Below, piece by piece: positions 26,476-34,640 of a stretch of 64,000 nucleotides of DNA. The notes below the pieces were generated by a model. It saw only the letters and a list, made by a program, of their open reading frames with translations. It was not told the DNA's origin and ran no database searches. The first letter of the stretch is position 1, and each line of letters begins with the position of its first letter. This stretch comes from an uncultured Clostridium sp. (GTDB lineage: Bacteria > Bacillota > Clostridia > TANB77 > CAG-508): contig CABVAF010000003.1 of assembly GCA_902496295.1 (NCBI GenBank), positions 1 through 64,000 on the forward strand. The letters run 5' to 3'. The translations under genes and the position numbers were made by a program.

Positions 26476-27174
26476 ATGGAATTGTTAAAGTGTGTAGACT
26501 TATGTAAAGATTATGGACAGATTAAAGCTCTAAACAAAATTAATATTTCGATTGAAAAGGGAAGAATAGTGGGACTTTTAGGAACAAATGGTAGCGGTAA
26601 GACTACATTAATAAAAATAATTAATGAGTTACTAGTTCCAAGTAGCGGAGAAATTTTAATAAATGGTGTAAAACCAGGTATTGAAAGTAAAAAAATAATC
26701 TCTTATCTACCAGAAAGAACTTATTTACCAGAAGATAAGAAAGTAATAGAAATTATAAAATATTTTAAAGACTTTTATAAAGACTTTAATAAAGAAAGAG
26801 CTGTAAAACTATTAAATGAATTAGATATAAACAAAGAAAGCAAATTAAAACAATTATCCAAAGGAACAAGAGAGAAAGTCCAATTAGTTTTAGTTATGAG
26901 TAGAGATGCAGATTTGTATGTACTAGATGAGCCAATTGGAGGAGTAGACCCAGTTGCAAGAGATAGAATATTAGACTTGATATTAAAGAATTTTAAAGAA
27001 GGTGCAAGTATACTTATTTCAACGCATTTAATTTCTGATATTGAGAGAATATTAGATGATGTTATTTTTATAAATAGGGGAGAAATTGTATTAACATCAA
27101 GTGCTGATGAATTAAGAAAGAAGTATAACACTTCTATAGAAGGAGCTTTTAAGGAGGTATTCAAAGGATGCTAG
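26476..27174 (+). CDS. ABC transporter ATP-binding protein
   Basis: A 232-residue nucleotide-binding protein: Walker A LGTNGSGKTTLIK near residue 36, ABC signature LSKGTREKV (a variant of LSGGQ with Lys for Gly), Walker B DLYVLDEPIGGVDP, and the switch His in ISTHLISD. It forms an exporter with the permease encoded immediately downstream; the reading frames overlap by 7 bases. The substrate is unknown. YtrA-linked ABC systems often respond to cell-envelope stress or antibiotics. Confidence 0.92.
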   Translation: MELLKCVDLCKDYGQIKALNKINISIEKGRIVGLLGTNGSGKTTLIKIINELLVPSSGEILINGVKPGIESKKIISYLPERTYLPEDKKVIEIIKYFKDFYKDFNKERAVKLLNELDINKESKLKQLSKGTREKVQLVLVMSRDADLYVLDEPIGGVDPVARDRILDLILKNFKEGASILISTHLISDIERILDDVIFINRGEIVLTSSADELRKKYNTSIEGAFKEVFKGC

Positions 27175-27977
27175 GAAAAATGTTAAAATATGATATAAAA
27201 GATTATTCTAAAAGTATGTTACCTATATGTTTAATGCTACTTATAATGTCTGTTATAACAAGAATTTTTTATACGATTTCAGAAAGTTTTGAAGGTTTAA
27301 AGGCTACATTTAGTATATTATTTGGAATATCAACATTTATTTTTTGCATTACAATTATAATTTCTTTGGTTTATTGCTTTTTTATATCTGTAAAAAATTA
27401 TTATAAAAAAGTTTTAAAAGATGAAGGGTATTTAACTCATACATTACCTGTTAGAAAAAGTACTATTATTTTATCTCAAATAATTAGTTCAATTATATGG
27501 CTATTTATTATATGTATAATAATATTAGCTACATTAGCAATAGCATATTATCAAAAAGGTATGATAAGTTCATTTATAAATATAATGAATTCAGAAATGA
27601 GTAGTGAACTGATAGTATCACCTATAGTTACATTAATAATTATTGCAGTAATGATGATTTGTTCTTATATAGCTACAGTTTTAGCAATATATTGTTCAAT
27701 GACAATAGGGCATAGTTTTAGTAATAATAAAATTGCTTATTCAATTGTAACAGGAGTAGTATTTTATGTAGTATATCAAGTGTTAGGCATTGTTGCAGTA
27801 GTGGCAGTTATTGCATGTAATTATGGCAGTCTAGAAACTATGATAAATGGTATGACAATGACAGAAAACGTATTAATTCAGTTGATAGTATCAACATTTA
27901 TTACAAATGTTATTATAGGAATTGCATCATATATTTTGACAAATTATAATTTAAAAAAGAGATTAAATTTAGAATAG
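27168..27977 (+). CDS. ABC transporter permease
   Basis: A 269-residue membrane protein with about six hydrophobic helices (first near 18-35, then 48-75, 105-130, 150-177, 190-215, 240-262). The motif GYLTHTLPVRKSTIILSQII between helices 2 and 3 is characteristic of clostridial ABC-2-type permeases associated with YtrA-like operons. It starts within the end of the ATPase gene (AAGGAGG 13 bases upstream). Its TAG stop lies in the start of the second 72-nt repeat copy. Confidence 0.85.
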   Translation: MLGKMLKYDIKDYSKSMLPICLMLLIMSVITRIFYTISESFEGLKATFSILFGISTFIFCITIIISLVYCFFISVKNYYKKVLKDEGYLTHTLPVRKSTIILSQIISSIIWLFIICIIILATLAIAYYQKGMISSFINIMNSEMSSELIVSPIVTLIIIAVMMICSYIATVLAIYCSMTIGHSFSNNKIAYSIVTGVVFYVVYQVLGIVAVVAVIACNYGSLETMINGMTMTENVLIQLIVSTFITNVIIGIASYILTNYNLKKRLNLE

Positions 27978-28044
27978 TTAGAAATTAGGGACAGGTCCGT
28001 ATTTCTGAATTTCAGAAATTGGGGACAGGTCTCTAATTTTTTAT
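27973..28044. repeat. 72-nt palindromic interspersed repeat, copy 2
   Basis: It differs from copy 1 at two positions only and starts at the same place relative to a gene end (AATAG, where TAG is the stop). The two copies bracket the GntR-ABC operon. The end T-run allows termination. Confidence 0.85.
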
Positions 28045-28053
28045 CTAACAACT

Positions 28054-28305
28054 TTAAAGTTTCATCTCTTTTTTTAACTTATTAAAAGATAAACTACAAA
28101 CTAAACTTATAACAATAAAATATAAACTACTAGTAAATATAGATATGCCAGTATAAAATAATGTAGGAACTGAATATATAGTAGAATATGTGAAAAGAAT
28201 AATAGTAGATATAATTAGTAAAGTAAATGAAAATTTAATACAAGCTTTCATTATGCTAACAATGTTTTTATCAATATTTTTAAATTCATTAAAAATCTTT
28301 TTCAT
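28054..28305 (-). CDS. Small two-helix membrane protein
   Basis: An 83-residue protein with two hydrophobic helices (about 22-45 and 52-73) between basic ends (MKKIFNEFKNIDKN and NKLKKEMKL). Start ATG 28305 is preceded by GAGGTG. It is transcribed leftward, convergent with the ABC operon, and the 72-nt repeat lies between them. I do not recognise a family; the topology suggests both ends face the cytoplasm. Confidence 0.6.
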   Translation of the reverse strand: MKKIFNEFKNIDKNIVSIMKACIKFSFTLLIISTIILFTYSTIYSVPTLFYTGISIFTSSLYFIVISLVCSLSFNKLKKEMKL

Positions 28306-28444
28306 ATGTACACCTCGCTTAATCTATTACTAAATAAATGTTAACATAAAACGAAACAAACATCAATGGAAAATGTGACCATATAAGAAGGCAAGACAGA
28401 GCTAGGTATAGGTAATTATAAAGTGAATAGGAGTTAAAATATAA

Positions 28445-28506
28445 AGAAAAAACTAATCTATATGGAATTATCCTAAAAAGATATTTCTATATAGATTAGT
28501 TTTTAG
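28445..28506 (-). terminator. rpsT terminator
   Basis: Read leftward, the arms ACTAATCTATAT and ATATAGATTAGT form a long stem with a T-rich tail (AAAAA on the plus strand at 28447). It sits 35 bases after the rpsT stop. Confidence 0.8.
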
Positions 28507-28541
28507 ATATTTTTAAAAAACTGTGCACAATCTTTTAAAAA

Positions 28542-28808
28542 CTATTTTGCTAAAGCATTTAATTTCTTAGCCATGTTTGATTTTTTTCTAGCTGCTGTAT
28601 TTTTTACAATAACACCTTTTGTACAAGCTTGATCTACTTTTTTTGTAGCTTCTGCAAATAATTTTGTAGCTTCTTCTTTATTTCCATCTTCTATAGCTTG
28701 TTCAAATTTCTTTACAGCTGATTTATATCCAGATTTAATCATATTATTTCTAAGAGTTTTCTTTTCAATAACATTAACACGTTTGATAGCTGATTTAATG
28801 TTTGGCAT
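28542..28808 (-). CDS. rpsT: 30S ribosomal protein S20
   Basis: An 88-residue basic protein with S20 pattern [20 protein letters not shown] and the C-terminal [20 protein letters not shown]. It binds 16S rRNA early in 30S assembly. ATG 28808 is chosen because GGGGAGGTG precedes it; the in-frame GTG three codons upstream overlaps that site. It has its own promoter (28847-28875) and terminator and is divergent from hpf. Confidence 0.95.
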   Translation of the reverse strand: MPNIKSAIKRVNVIEKKTLRNNMIKSGYKSAVKKFEQAIEDGNKEEATKLFAEATKKVDQACTKGVIVKNTAARKKSNMAKKLNALAK

Positions 28809-28846
28809 ATTTTGCACCTCCCCTTAAGTTAATAAAATCAACATAT

Positions 28847-28875
28847 ATTTTACCATGAAATTTTAACTTTGGCAA
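28847..28875 (-). promoter_or_regulatory. rpsT promoter
   Basis: Reading leftward: TTGCCA (28875-28870), a 17-nt spacer, TAAAAT (28852-28847). Confidence 0.65.
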
Positions 28876-28966
28876 GTACTTAATACAAATTTAATAATGA
28901 GTAAAAGCATGTTTAAGCTAAAATTAATATATTAGGTAAAAAATACGCCTAACATAAAAAAACGAC

Positions 28967-28995
28967 TTGCAAAAAGTTAAAAAAACATATATAAT
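28967..28995 (+). promoter_or_regulatory. hpf promoter
   Basis: TTGCAA (28967-28972), a 17-nt spacer, TATAAT (28990-28995), 52 bases before the start codon. Confidence 0.7.
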
Positions 28996-29046
28996 TAAAA
29001 TAACTCACAAATGACAATCATATAAATTTTGGAAGGAGCGATTTTT

Positions 29047-29580
29047 ATGAATATAAAAATAACAGGAAAAGAGTTAAAAGCTACAGAAGCAATAAAAGAT
29101 TATATTGAAAAGAAAGCAGACAGATTAGTAAAATATTTTGGAGAAGAGTTTGACTTATATGCAACAATTAAAACAGAAGGAGCAGAGCAAATTGCAGAAA
29201 TGGATGTAACAGCAGGAAGCGACAGATTAAGAGCAGTTACAGCACATAGAGATTTGTATGCATCTATAGATAAAGATATAGACATATTAGAAGGTCAAGC
29301 AAGAAAAGTTAAAACAAAAAAAGATAAACAAAATATGACAGAATCAATTAGAATGAAAGAAACTTTAAGAGCAGAAGAAGAACATGAAGTAGAAGGAGAA
29401 ATATTAAAAACTTTATATTATGAAATAAAACCATTAGCGCCAGAGGATGCTAAACTAAAATTAGAAGAAAGACCACAAGATAGATTTTTAGCATTTATTA
29501 ATTTAGAAAATAATAAAGTAAATGTAATATATCGTTTAAAAGATGGAAAGAATTTTGGTTTAGTTGAACCAGAAGCATAA
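29047..29580 (+). CDS. hpf: Ribosome hibernation-promoting factor, long form
   Basis: A 177-residue long HPF. The N-terminal ribosome-binding domain begins MNIKITGKELKATEAIKDYI and the C-terminal dimerisation domain contains KPLAPEDAKLKLEERPQD and NVIYRLKDGKNFGLVEP. The long form pairs 70S ribosomes into inactive 100S dimers in stationary phase. ATG 29047 is preferred to TTG 29029 because GGAAGGAGCG lies 7-8 bases before it and the TTG falls upstream of that site. It is monocistronic. Confidence 0.93.
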   Translation: MNIKITGKELKATEAIKDYIEKKADRLVKYFGEEFDLYATIKTEGAEQIAEMDVTAGSDRLRAVTAHRDLYASIDKDIDILEGQARKVKTKKDKQNMTESIRMKETLRAEEEHEVEGEILKTLYYEIKPLAPEDAKLKLEERPQDRFLAFINLENNKVNVIYRLKDGKNFGLVEPEA

Positions 29581-29624
29581 ATAGAATAGTATATATTTAT
29601 TATAATATATAGCTAATAATAAAT

Positions 29625-29667
29625 AAAAAGGACTGTGCAGAGATATTATCACTGCACAGCCTTTTTG
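29625..29667. terminator. Bidirectional terminator between hpf and the 29.7-kb island gene
   Basis: AAAAAGGACTGTGCAG (29625-29640) pairs with CTGCACAGCCTTTTT (29652-29666). A-run and T-run on opposite sides let it stop both convergent transcripts. Confidence 0.88.
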
Positions 29668-29701
29668 CTAGGAGAGAAAACTCTCCCTGAGAGTAGAGGC
29701 C

Positions 29702-30118
29702 TTAGCTTTTAAGCTCCACGTTGATAGCGATGAAGTTTTGTCCGTCTTCGGACTGTTCAAAAGAGAAACTCTTGACAAACTTGGGATCCGAAAAGTAACG
29801 CATTGCGTAGTCCAGAAAGGCACGCAAATCACCAAAAGTGGACACCATGTGAAAACGAACGTAGGAACCGCTGGGAAGGTAAATATCCATACAGGAAATA
29901 CCTTTCCCGTTGCTGGGAACGTAAAGCTTGTCCTCGATATACCGTCCTTCAGAATTGAAACGATGGTAAAAACGAAGAACCGCCTCGCACGAATCAACGC
30001 TTCCAAGCGCGTCGATTTGCTCTTTCAGAGCCTTGGACTTTTTGCCCTTCATCTTGTGCAGCAAAACCCGGAACTGGGAACTGCTGACAATGGGGCTTCC
30101 TTCCAAAGATGGAAACAT
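29702..30118 (-). CDS. Unknown soluble protein on a GC-rich single-gene island
   Basis: A 138-residue protein without signal or membrane helix. The N-terminal part is basic (LLHKMKGKKSKALKEQI); the C-terminal part looks alpha/beta (MDIYLPSGSYVRFHMVS, FVKSFSFEQSEDGQNFIAI). The leftward strand is chosen because it has an AGAGGT ribosome site, a fitting promoter (30195-30167) and a terminator, whereas the overlapping rightward frame has none. Base composition differs sharply from neighbours: 30 of 60 bases G/C at 29821-29880. I do not recognise a family. Confidence 0.65.
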   Translation of the reverse strand: MFPSLEGSPIVSSSQFRVLLHKMKGKKSKALKEQIDALGSVDSCEAVLRFYHRFNSEGRYIEDKLYVPSNGKGISCMDIYLPSGSYVRFHMVSTFGDLRAFLDYAMRYFSDPKFVKSFSFEQSEDGQNFIAINVELKS

Positions 30119-30166
30119 TGCTGATTACCTCTTTTCTCTATATATTAGGCTAAAAGCCGTATATTT

Positions 30167-30195
30167 ATTATATCACAAAAATATATATAAAACAA
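30167..30195 (-). promoter_or_regulatory. Promoter of the 29.7-kb island gene
   Basis: Reading leftward: TTGTTT (30195-30190), a 17-nt spacer, TATAAT (30172-30167) preceded by TGA (extended -10). A small GGCT/AGCC stem-loop lies near the expected start. Confidence 0.6.
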
Positions 30196-30316
30196 ATATA
30201 TTATAAAATTAATATAAAAACAATAAAACAAAATTCGACTAATTATACTATATTTATCATTTTTTTGGTGTTATAATGTAGTTGTGTGTAAAATTTGAAA
30301 AAGAGGGGTATATTTA

Positions 30317-31435
30317 GTGAAAATACTGTTAGTTATAGACCAATATCAAAATGGAAATAATGGAACAACAATTTCTGCAAGAAGATTTGCGGAAGGTCTG
30401 CAAAAAAGAGGACATACAGTAACAGTACTTACAACAGGTCAAGAAGGAGAAAATAAATTTATAGTAAAAAGTTTAAAACTTCCTATAGGAATTTCTGGAA
30501 TAATAAAATCGCAAGGAATGAATTTTGCTGTACCAGATAAAGAAATAATAAGAAAAGCGATGCAAGATGTAGATATAGTACATTTTTATATGCCATTTTG
30601 GTTATCAAGGACTGCTAAAAAAATCGCAGATGAATTAAAAATTCCAAATACAGCTGCATTTCATGTACAACCAGAGAATATAACTTATACTATAAAAATG
30701 GGAAATGTAAAATTATTAAATGATAAAATTTATGAAGAATTTAGAGATGACTTCTTTAATAAGTTTAACAGAATACATTGCCCAAGTGAATTTATAGCAA
30801 ATCAATTAAGAGAGCATAATTATACAGCAAAATTATATGTTATTTCAAATGGAATACAAGATAAATTTAGACCACTACCAAAAGAAGAAAAGAGCAAATT
30901 TGTTGTTACTATGGTAGGAAGGTTATCAGGAGAAAAAAGACAAGATTTGCTTTTTGAAGCAATAAAAAAATCAAAATATGAAAAAGATATTCAACTTGTT
31001 TTGGCAGGCAAAGGGCCAAAATATAGACAGTATGTAAAAATGGGGGAAGGATTAACTAATAAGCCAGTTATAGAGTTCTGTAATGAAGAACAATTATTAG
31101 ATTTATTACATAAAACAGATTTATATGTACATACTTCAGATGCAGAAATAGAAGCAATATCTTGTATAGAGGCAATTGCTTGTGGTAATGTTCCTATTAT
31201 TTCAAATAGTAATAAATCTGCAACTCCGCAATTTGCATTAGATGAAAGGAGTTTGTTTGAAGCAGGAAATAGCGATGACTTAGCAAAAAAGATAGATGCA
31301 TGGTTAGATAATCCACAAGAACTTAACAACATGAGGAAAACATATGCTGAAAGTGCCAATAAATATAGAATAGAGAATAGTATGAAAAAAATAGAGGAGA
31401 TGTTTGAAGATGAAATTGCTGAGAGGAGTAATTAA
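30317..31435 (+). CDS. Glycosyltransferase family 4, probably diacylglycerol glucosyltransferase
   Basis: A 372-residue GT-B-fold glycosyltransferase. The N-terminal part, ILLVIDQYQNGNNGTTISAR, resembles glycolipid-forming GT4 enzymes of the alpha-monoglucosyldiacylglycerol synthase group. The C-terminal nucleotide-sugar site contains VVTMVGRLSGEKRQDLLFEA and the EAISCIEAIACGNVPI stretch with the E-x7-E pattern. It starts at GTG 30317 behind GAGGGG and overlaps the following plsC-like gene by 26 bases, which supports a role in membrane lipid synthesis. The sugar and acceptor are inferred only. Confidence 0.8.
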   Translation: MKILLVIDQYQNGNNGTTISARRFAEGLQKRGHTVTVLTTGQEGENKFIVKSLKLPIGISGIIKSQGMNFAVPDKEIIRKAMQDVDIVHFYMPFWLSRTAKKIADELKIPNTAAFHVQPENITYTIKMGNVKLLNDKIYEEFRDDFFNKFNRIHCPSEFIANQLREHNYTAKLYVISNGIQDKFRPLPKEEKSKFVVTMVGRLSGEKRQDLLFEAIKKSKYEKDIQLVLAGKGPKYRQYVKMGEGLTNKPVIEFCNEEQLLDLLHKTDLYVHTSDAEIEAISCIEAIACGNVPIISNSNKSATPQFALDERSLFEAGNSDDLAKKIDAWLDNPQELNNMRKTYAESANKYRIENSMKKIEEMFEDEIAERSN

Positions 31436-32105
31436 TTTTCTACAAGATACTTTTTACTATTTAATTGCTGTACCAATTCTATTTGTGGTAAATAAAGTGG
31501 TACTGGGTTATAAAATAGTAGGAAAGGAAAATATAAAAAAAGTACCTGGAGCGAAGATAACAATTTCTAACCATGTACATACAATAGACTGTTCTATGAA
31601 TGGGATAGTAAACTTTCCACAATATTGTTATTTTGTTACATTACAAAGTAATGTTGATTTACCTTTTATAGGAAAGTTGGTAAGATTACTAAGAGGTATT
31701 CCTATACCTTTAAAAATTTCTGAAAAAGAAAAATTTTATAAACATGTATCAAAGTTATTAGAGGAAGGGGAAACAGTACATATATATCCAGAAGGAGAAC
31801 TAAGGTCATATGCAACGGATTTGATTAAATTTAAGAAAGGAGCTTTTGTAATAGCAGTAGAAAACAATGTTCCAATAGTTCCAAGTGTTATTTTAACAAG
31901 AGAACCAGAAGGAATATATAAATATTTTAAGAAAAAGCCTTTATTTACACAAGTCGTTCTAGAACCTATATATCCAGATTTGACAATAGAAAATAAAGGA
32001 GAAAGAATAAAAAAGATGTTAAATGAAGCTTATGAAAAAATGAGTAAATGTATAGAGAATAATGAAATGTTTGATGAAGATGAAAAACAAGAAGTAGAGG
32101 TTTAG
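31410..32105 (+). CDS. 1-acyl-sn-glycerol-3-phosphate acyltransferase (PlsC family)
   Basis: A 231-residue acyltransferase with the HX4D motif in SNHVHTIDCS, the phosphate-binding YPEGELRSYATDLIKFKKGA, and VPIVPSVI. An N-terminal hydrophobic stretch (about 14-30) anchors it to the membrane. It should transfer an acyl group to lysophosphatidate or a related acceptor. ATG 31410 is chosen over TTG 31404 because GAGGAGATG ends about 8 bases upstream. It is translationally coupled to the glycosyltransferase. Confidence 0.88.
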   Translation: MKLLRGVINFLQDTFYYLIAVPILFVVNKVVLGYKIVGKENIKKVPGAKITISNHVHTIDCSMNGIVNFPQYCYFVTLQSNVDLPFIGKLVRLLRGIPIPLKISEKEKFYKHVSKLLEEGETVHIYPEGELRSYATDLIKFKKGAFVIAVENNVPIVPSVILTREPEGIYKYFKKKPLFTQVVLEPIYPDLTIENKGERIKKMLNEAYEKMSKCIENNEMFDEDEKQEVEV

Positions 32106-32117
32106 AAAGTAGAAAGA

Positions 32118-32158
32118 AGACAACCACCAATTACTAAAAAAGTAAGTGGTGGTTGTTT
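32118..32158. terminator. Terminator between plsC and the lipoprotein gene
   Basis: ACAACCACCAATTAC pairs with GTAAGTGGTGGTTGT (one mismatch) around AAAAAA. It lies between two convergent genes and can serve both. Confidence 0.8.
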
Positions 32159-32169
32159 CAGCTGAAAGG

Positions 32170-32610
32170 TCAGCTGTTCGATTCGAGCGGTTCGAAGCGA
32201 GGTTCAGAAGTGGACCACACAACGCCTTGATTCGACATTGAGGCGTATACGGTCAAGCCGTTTTTCATAGGAACTTTTGCCGTATTGGCTGAAATGAAAA
32301 CTAGCTTAGGCGAAGCTGCCTCGGAGCAAAAACAATCGCTGTAAAAAGTGAGTTCGTCCTTAGACTGATAACGAGTACCATCACTCCAGAAGTATATGGA
32401 GAGAAATTCGCTATCAGACGTTTCCAAACGACCTTGACACTCTTCAAGTTGGGCCGACAACGTTTCGTTTTCTTCTTGCAGGGAGTTGATTTGCTGCGTC
32501 AGTTCAGCGACAGGGTCTTGGATATCCTCGTTACTTTCCTCCTCGCACCCAGAAAGTGACAACGTCACAAACAGGGCACATAAAATTATGAACCAAACCC
32601 GTTTCCTCAT
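32170..32610 (-). CDS. Small lipoprotein on a GC-rich single-gene island
   Basis: A 146-residue protein with a lipoprotein signal: basic MRKRVW, hydrophobic core, and lipobox LSLSGC with Cys near residue 22. A coiled-coil segment follows (VAELTQQINSLQEENETL), then a compact C-terminal domain with two more Cys (YSDCFCSEAA). It should be lipid-anchored outside the membrane. Start ATG 32610 has AAAGGATG 7 bases upstream; the longer frame to 32664 is untranslated leader. G/C is 30 of 60 at 32461-32520, unlike flanking genes. The function of the C-terminal domain is unknown. Confidence 0.75.
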   Translation of the reverse strand: MRKRVWFIILCALFVTLSLSGCEEESNEDIQDPVAELTQQINSLQEENETLSAQLEECQGRLETSDSEFLSIYFWSDGTRYQSKDELTFYSDCFCSEAASPKLVFISANTAKVPMKNGLTVYASMSNQGVVWSTSEPRFEPLESNS

Positions 32611-32643
32611 AATGCAACATCCTTTCTGTATAGTTGTAAATAA

Positions 32644-32672
32644 ATAATAACATATAATTAACATAATGTCAA
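32644..32672 (-). promoter_or_regulatory. Promoter of the lipoprotein gene
   Basis: Reading leftward: consensus TTGACA (32672-32667), a 17-nt spacer, TATTAT (32649-32644). Confidence 0.8.
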
Positions 32673-32690
32673 TTTAAGGAATTACTTACA

Positions 32691-32737
32691 AAAAAAGCAA
32701 CCTTTTTAAAAATATCTAAAAAGGTTGCTTTTTTACG
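32691..32737 (-). terminator. SASP gene terminator
   Basis: AAAAAAGCAACCTTTTT pairs with AAAAAGGTTGCTTTTTT. It lies 68 bases after the SASP stop on the leftward strand. Confidence 0.88.
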
Positions 32738-32804
32738 TGTTTTAAGCAAATATATAAGTATAAAATACTAATACTATTTATGCTTTTTAAGTCCTACGCA
32801 AAAA

Positions 32805-33005
32805 CTATTTCATTTGGTTTTCAGCTTGTTGGATTAATTTCTTAACCATTTGACCACCTATTCTACCAGCGTCTCTTGAAGATAAATCTCCATTATAACC
32901 TTGTTTTAAATTAACACCAACTTCGTTAGCTACTTCATATTTGAATTTGTTAAGAGCTTCTTTAGCTTCTGGAACTACAGAATAATTGCTGTTGTTATTT
33001 GCCAT
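32805..33005 (-). CDS. Alpha/beta-type small acid-soluble spore protein
   Basis: A 66-residue DNA-binding spore protein. The GPR protease cleavage region is FKYEVANEVGV, followed by the conserved DNA-binding segment GYNGDLSSRDAGRIGGQMVK. These proteins saturate forespore DNA and protect it from UV and heat. ATG 33005 is used; the GTG three codons upstream lies inside the AGGAGGTG ribosome site. It is monocistronic. No clear sigma-G promoter could be picked by eye. Confidence 0.95.
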   Translation of the reverse strand: MANNNSNYSVVPEAKEALNKFKYEVANEVGVNLKQGYNGDLSSRDAGRIGGQMVKKLIQQAENQMK

Positions 33006-33310
33006 GTCTTTCACCTCCTAAATGTGATAAATAAAGCTTTGAAAAAACGTTTTGTCTTTTCAATATATAGATTGCACAATAACTAAAAAAATAAACTGGA
33101 AATTTATGAGAAAAATTATAAAAAAATTTAATTAATTACCTATCAATAATTGTATTTAAATTGTAAGTTTTGTATAATAAAGTAGATTTAGTTTAAAATT
33201 AGATATATAATGTAGAATATATTGTATATAAATAAATTAAAATGTAATATATAGGATGAAATATAGCAGAAGCAAAAGTTTAAAGAAAGGAGATAATCAT
33301 ATAAAAATAT
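33006..33310. other. Intergenic region between SASP and HAD phosphatase genes
   Basis: Very AT-rich. It contains the SASP ribosome site on the left and, on the plus strand, a promoter at 33150-33178. No ORF, RNA gene or repeat was recognised. Confidence 0.6.
33150..33178 (+). promoter_or_regulatory. Promoter of the HAD phosphatase gene
   Basis: TTGTAT (33150-33155), a 17-nt spacer, TATAAT (33173-33178); the leader is about 125 nt. Confidence 0.55.
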
Positions 33311-34186
33311 ATGTATAAGTTAATAGCAATAGATTTAGATGGTACATTATTAAATTCATATGGAACAATATCTGAAACAGATAAAAATACTTTAAAAAAA
33401 GCAATAGAAAAAGGTATAAAAGTAATTCTTACTTCTGGACGAGGTACAATGTCTGTAAAAAATTTTGCAAATGAAATTGGAGTAGATGGAGATATTATTT
33501 GTGGAAATGGAGCCATAATATATAATTTGCAAGAAGATAAAATAATATACAACCAATATATTGATAAAAATAAAGTTTTGCAAATTATGAAAATTTGTGA
33601 AGAAAATAGTATTTATTATAATGTTTTTACAGAAGACACTATATTAACAAGTTCACTTGCATATAATGTTTTATTTTACAATCAGGAAAATATAAAAAAG
33701 CCAGATAGTAAGAAAACAAATATAAATATTATTCCAAATATTTATAAATATGTAGAAGAAAGAGTTAAAGAAGACTATTTAAAAATTTGCATATGTGATA
33801 AAAGTAATATTATATTTGGTGGTATAATGAAAAAATTAAAGGAAGTTAAAAATGTTAATGTTATGGAAGTGGCTCATATGGCAAGAAAACTTATTGCAAA
33901 TGGTACAGATTATGTTCCAGTAGAATACTACATTACAGAAATAATGAATAGTGATGCAGATAAATGGAATGCAGTTAAGTTTTTAGCAGATAAATTTAAT
34001 ATAGACAAAAGTGAAATTATAACAATAGGAGATAACGTAAATGATGAACAAATGCTAAGAAATGCGGGCCTTGGTGTAGCAATGGGAAATAGTGCTCCAT
34101 ACATACAAGAAATGGCAAAAGAGGTAACTTTGGATAATAATTCAAATGGAGTTGCACATATTGTTGAAAAATATATACTTAATTAA
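33311..34186 (+). CDS. HAD-superfamily phosphatase, Cof subfamily
   Basis: A 291-residue HAD hydrolase with a C2B cap. Motif I is AIDLDGTLLNS (Asp nucleophile near residue 8), motif II is LTSGRG, and motifs III/IV include IITIGDNVNDEQMLRNAGLG. Such proteins dephosphorylate sugar phosphates, flavins or pyridoxal phosphate; the substrate cannot be told. The ribosome site AAAGGAG is about 18 bases before ATG 33311, longer than usual; no better start is present. Confidence 0.87.
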   Translation: MYKLIAIDLDGTLLNSYGTISETDKNTLKKAIEKGIKVILTSGRGTMSVKNFANEIGVDGDIICGNGAIIYNLQEDKIIYNQYIDKNKVLQIMKICEENSIYYNVFTEDTILTSSLAYNVLFYNQENIKKPDSKKTNINIIPNIYKYVEERVKEDYLKICICDKSNIIFGGIMKKLKEVKNVNVMEVAHMARKLIANGTDYVPVEYYITEIMNSDADKWNAVKFLADKFNIDKSEIITIGDNVNDEQMLRNAGLGVAMGNSAPYIQEMAKEVTLDNNSNGVAHIVEKYILN

Positions 34187-34262
34187 ATATTAAATTATAA
34201 AACTAATTGAATAATTAATAAAAAAAAGCACATAACTATTTTTAATAGGAGTGTGTTTTTTT

Positions 34263-34457
34263 ATGAGTGGAAAAGATAGAAAAGAAATTGAAAGAAGAGA
34301 AAAAATAGACAGGACTAAAGAAGAAATAGGGGAGATAGAAGATACAACTAAGTATGGGGAATTTGTATCTTCTTATTTTGCATGGCTTACTTTGGACAGA
34401 CAAAAGAAGACAGCAAAAAGACTAGAAAATATTACTAAGAAAGATGAGGAAAAATAG
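34263..34457 (+). CDS. Small charged protein of unknown function
   Basis: A 64-residue, highly charged protein (many Lys/Glu/Arg) with one aromatic patch in the middle (KYGEFVSSYFAWLTLDRQKK). ATG 34263 lies 9 bases after AGGAGTG. The upstream A-rich stretch can pair with the T-run just before the start codon, which places the ribosome site in a loop. I do not recognise a family. Confidence 0.55.
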   Translation: MSGKDRKEIERREKIDRTKEEIGEIEDTTKYGEFVSSYFAWLTLDRQKKTAKRLENITKKDEEK

Positions 34458-34553
34458 ATTAAAAAAATTAGTAATAAGTAAAAAGGATAAAATATGAAAT
34501 TAAATAATTTAGAAAGAATTAAAGAATGTAATTAAAAAAATTATAAAAAAGTA

Positions 34554-34607
34554 TTGCAATATAAAAAAAATGTAGTATAATAATAATGTAGGTCAAAGAA
34601 AGTTAAA
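34554..34607 (+). promoter_or_regulatory. ctsR operon promoter with CtsR operator
   Basis: TTGCAA (34554-34559), a 16-nt spacer, TATAAT (34576-34581). A CtsR heptad repeat follows: GGTCAAA (34591-34597), spacer GAA, AGTTAAA (34601-34607), then GTCAA. It sits over the transcription start, as expected for autorepression of the heat-shock operon. Confidence 0.85.
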
Positions 34608-34640
34608 GTCAATAAAACAATAAAAAGAGGAAGTGATTAT

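Noticed and set aside
29668..30006. A 112-codon minus-strand frame over the 29.7-kb gene
   Set aside because: It overlaps the supported frame on the same strand, lacks a ribosome site and has an unlikely Phe/Thr-rich composition.
29738..30124. A 128-codon frame on the plus strand opposite the 29702-30118 gene
   Set aside because: It has no ribosome site or promoter, and the leftward frame has promoter, ribosome site and terminator. It is a shadow created by the higher G+C of the island.
32176..32200. TTCGATTCGAG motif resembling a tRNA T-arm
   Set aside because: No acceptor, D or anticodon stems can be drawn, and it lies in the lipoprotein gene's coding part.
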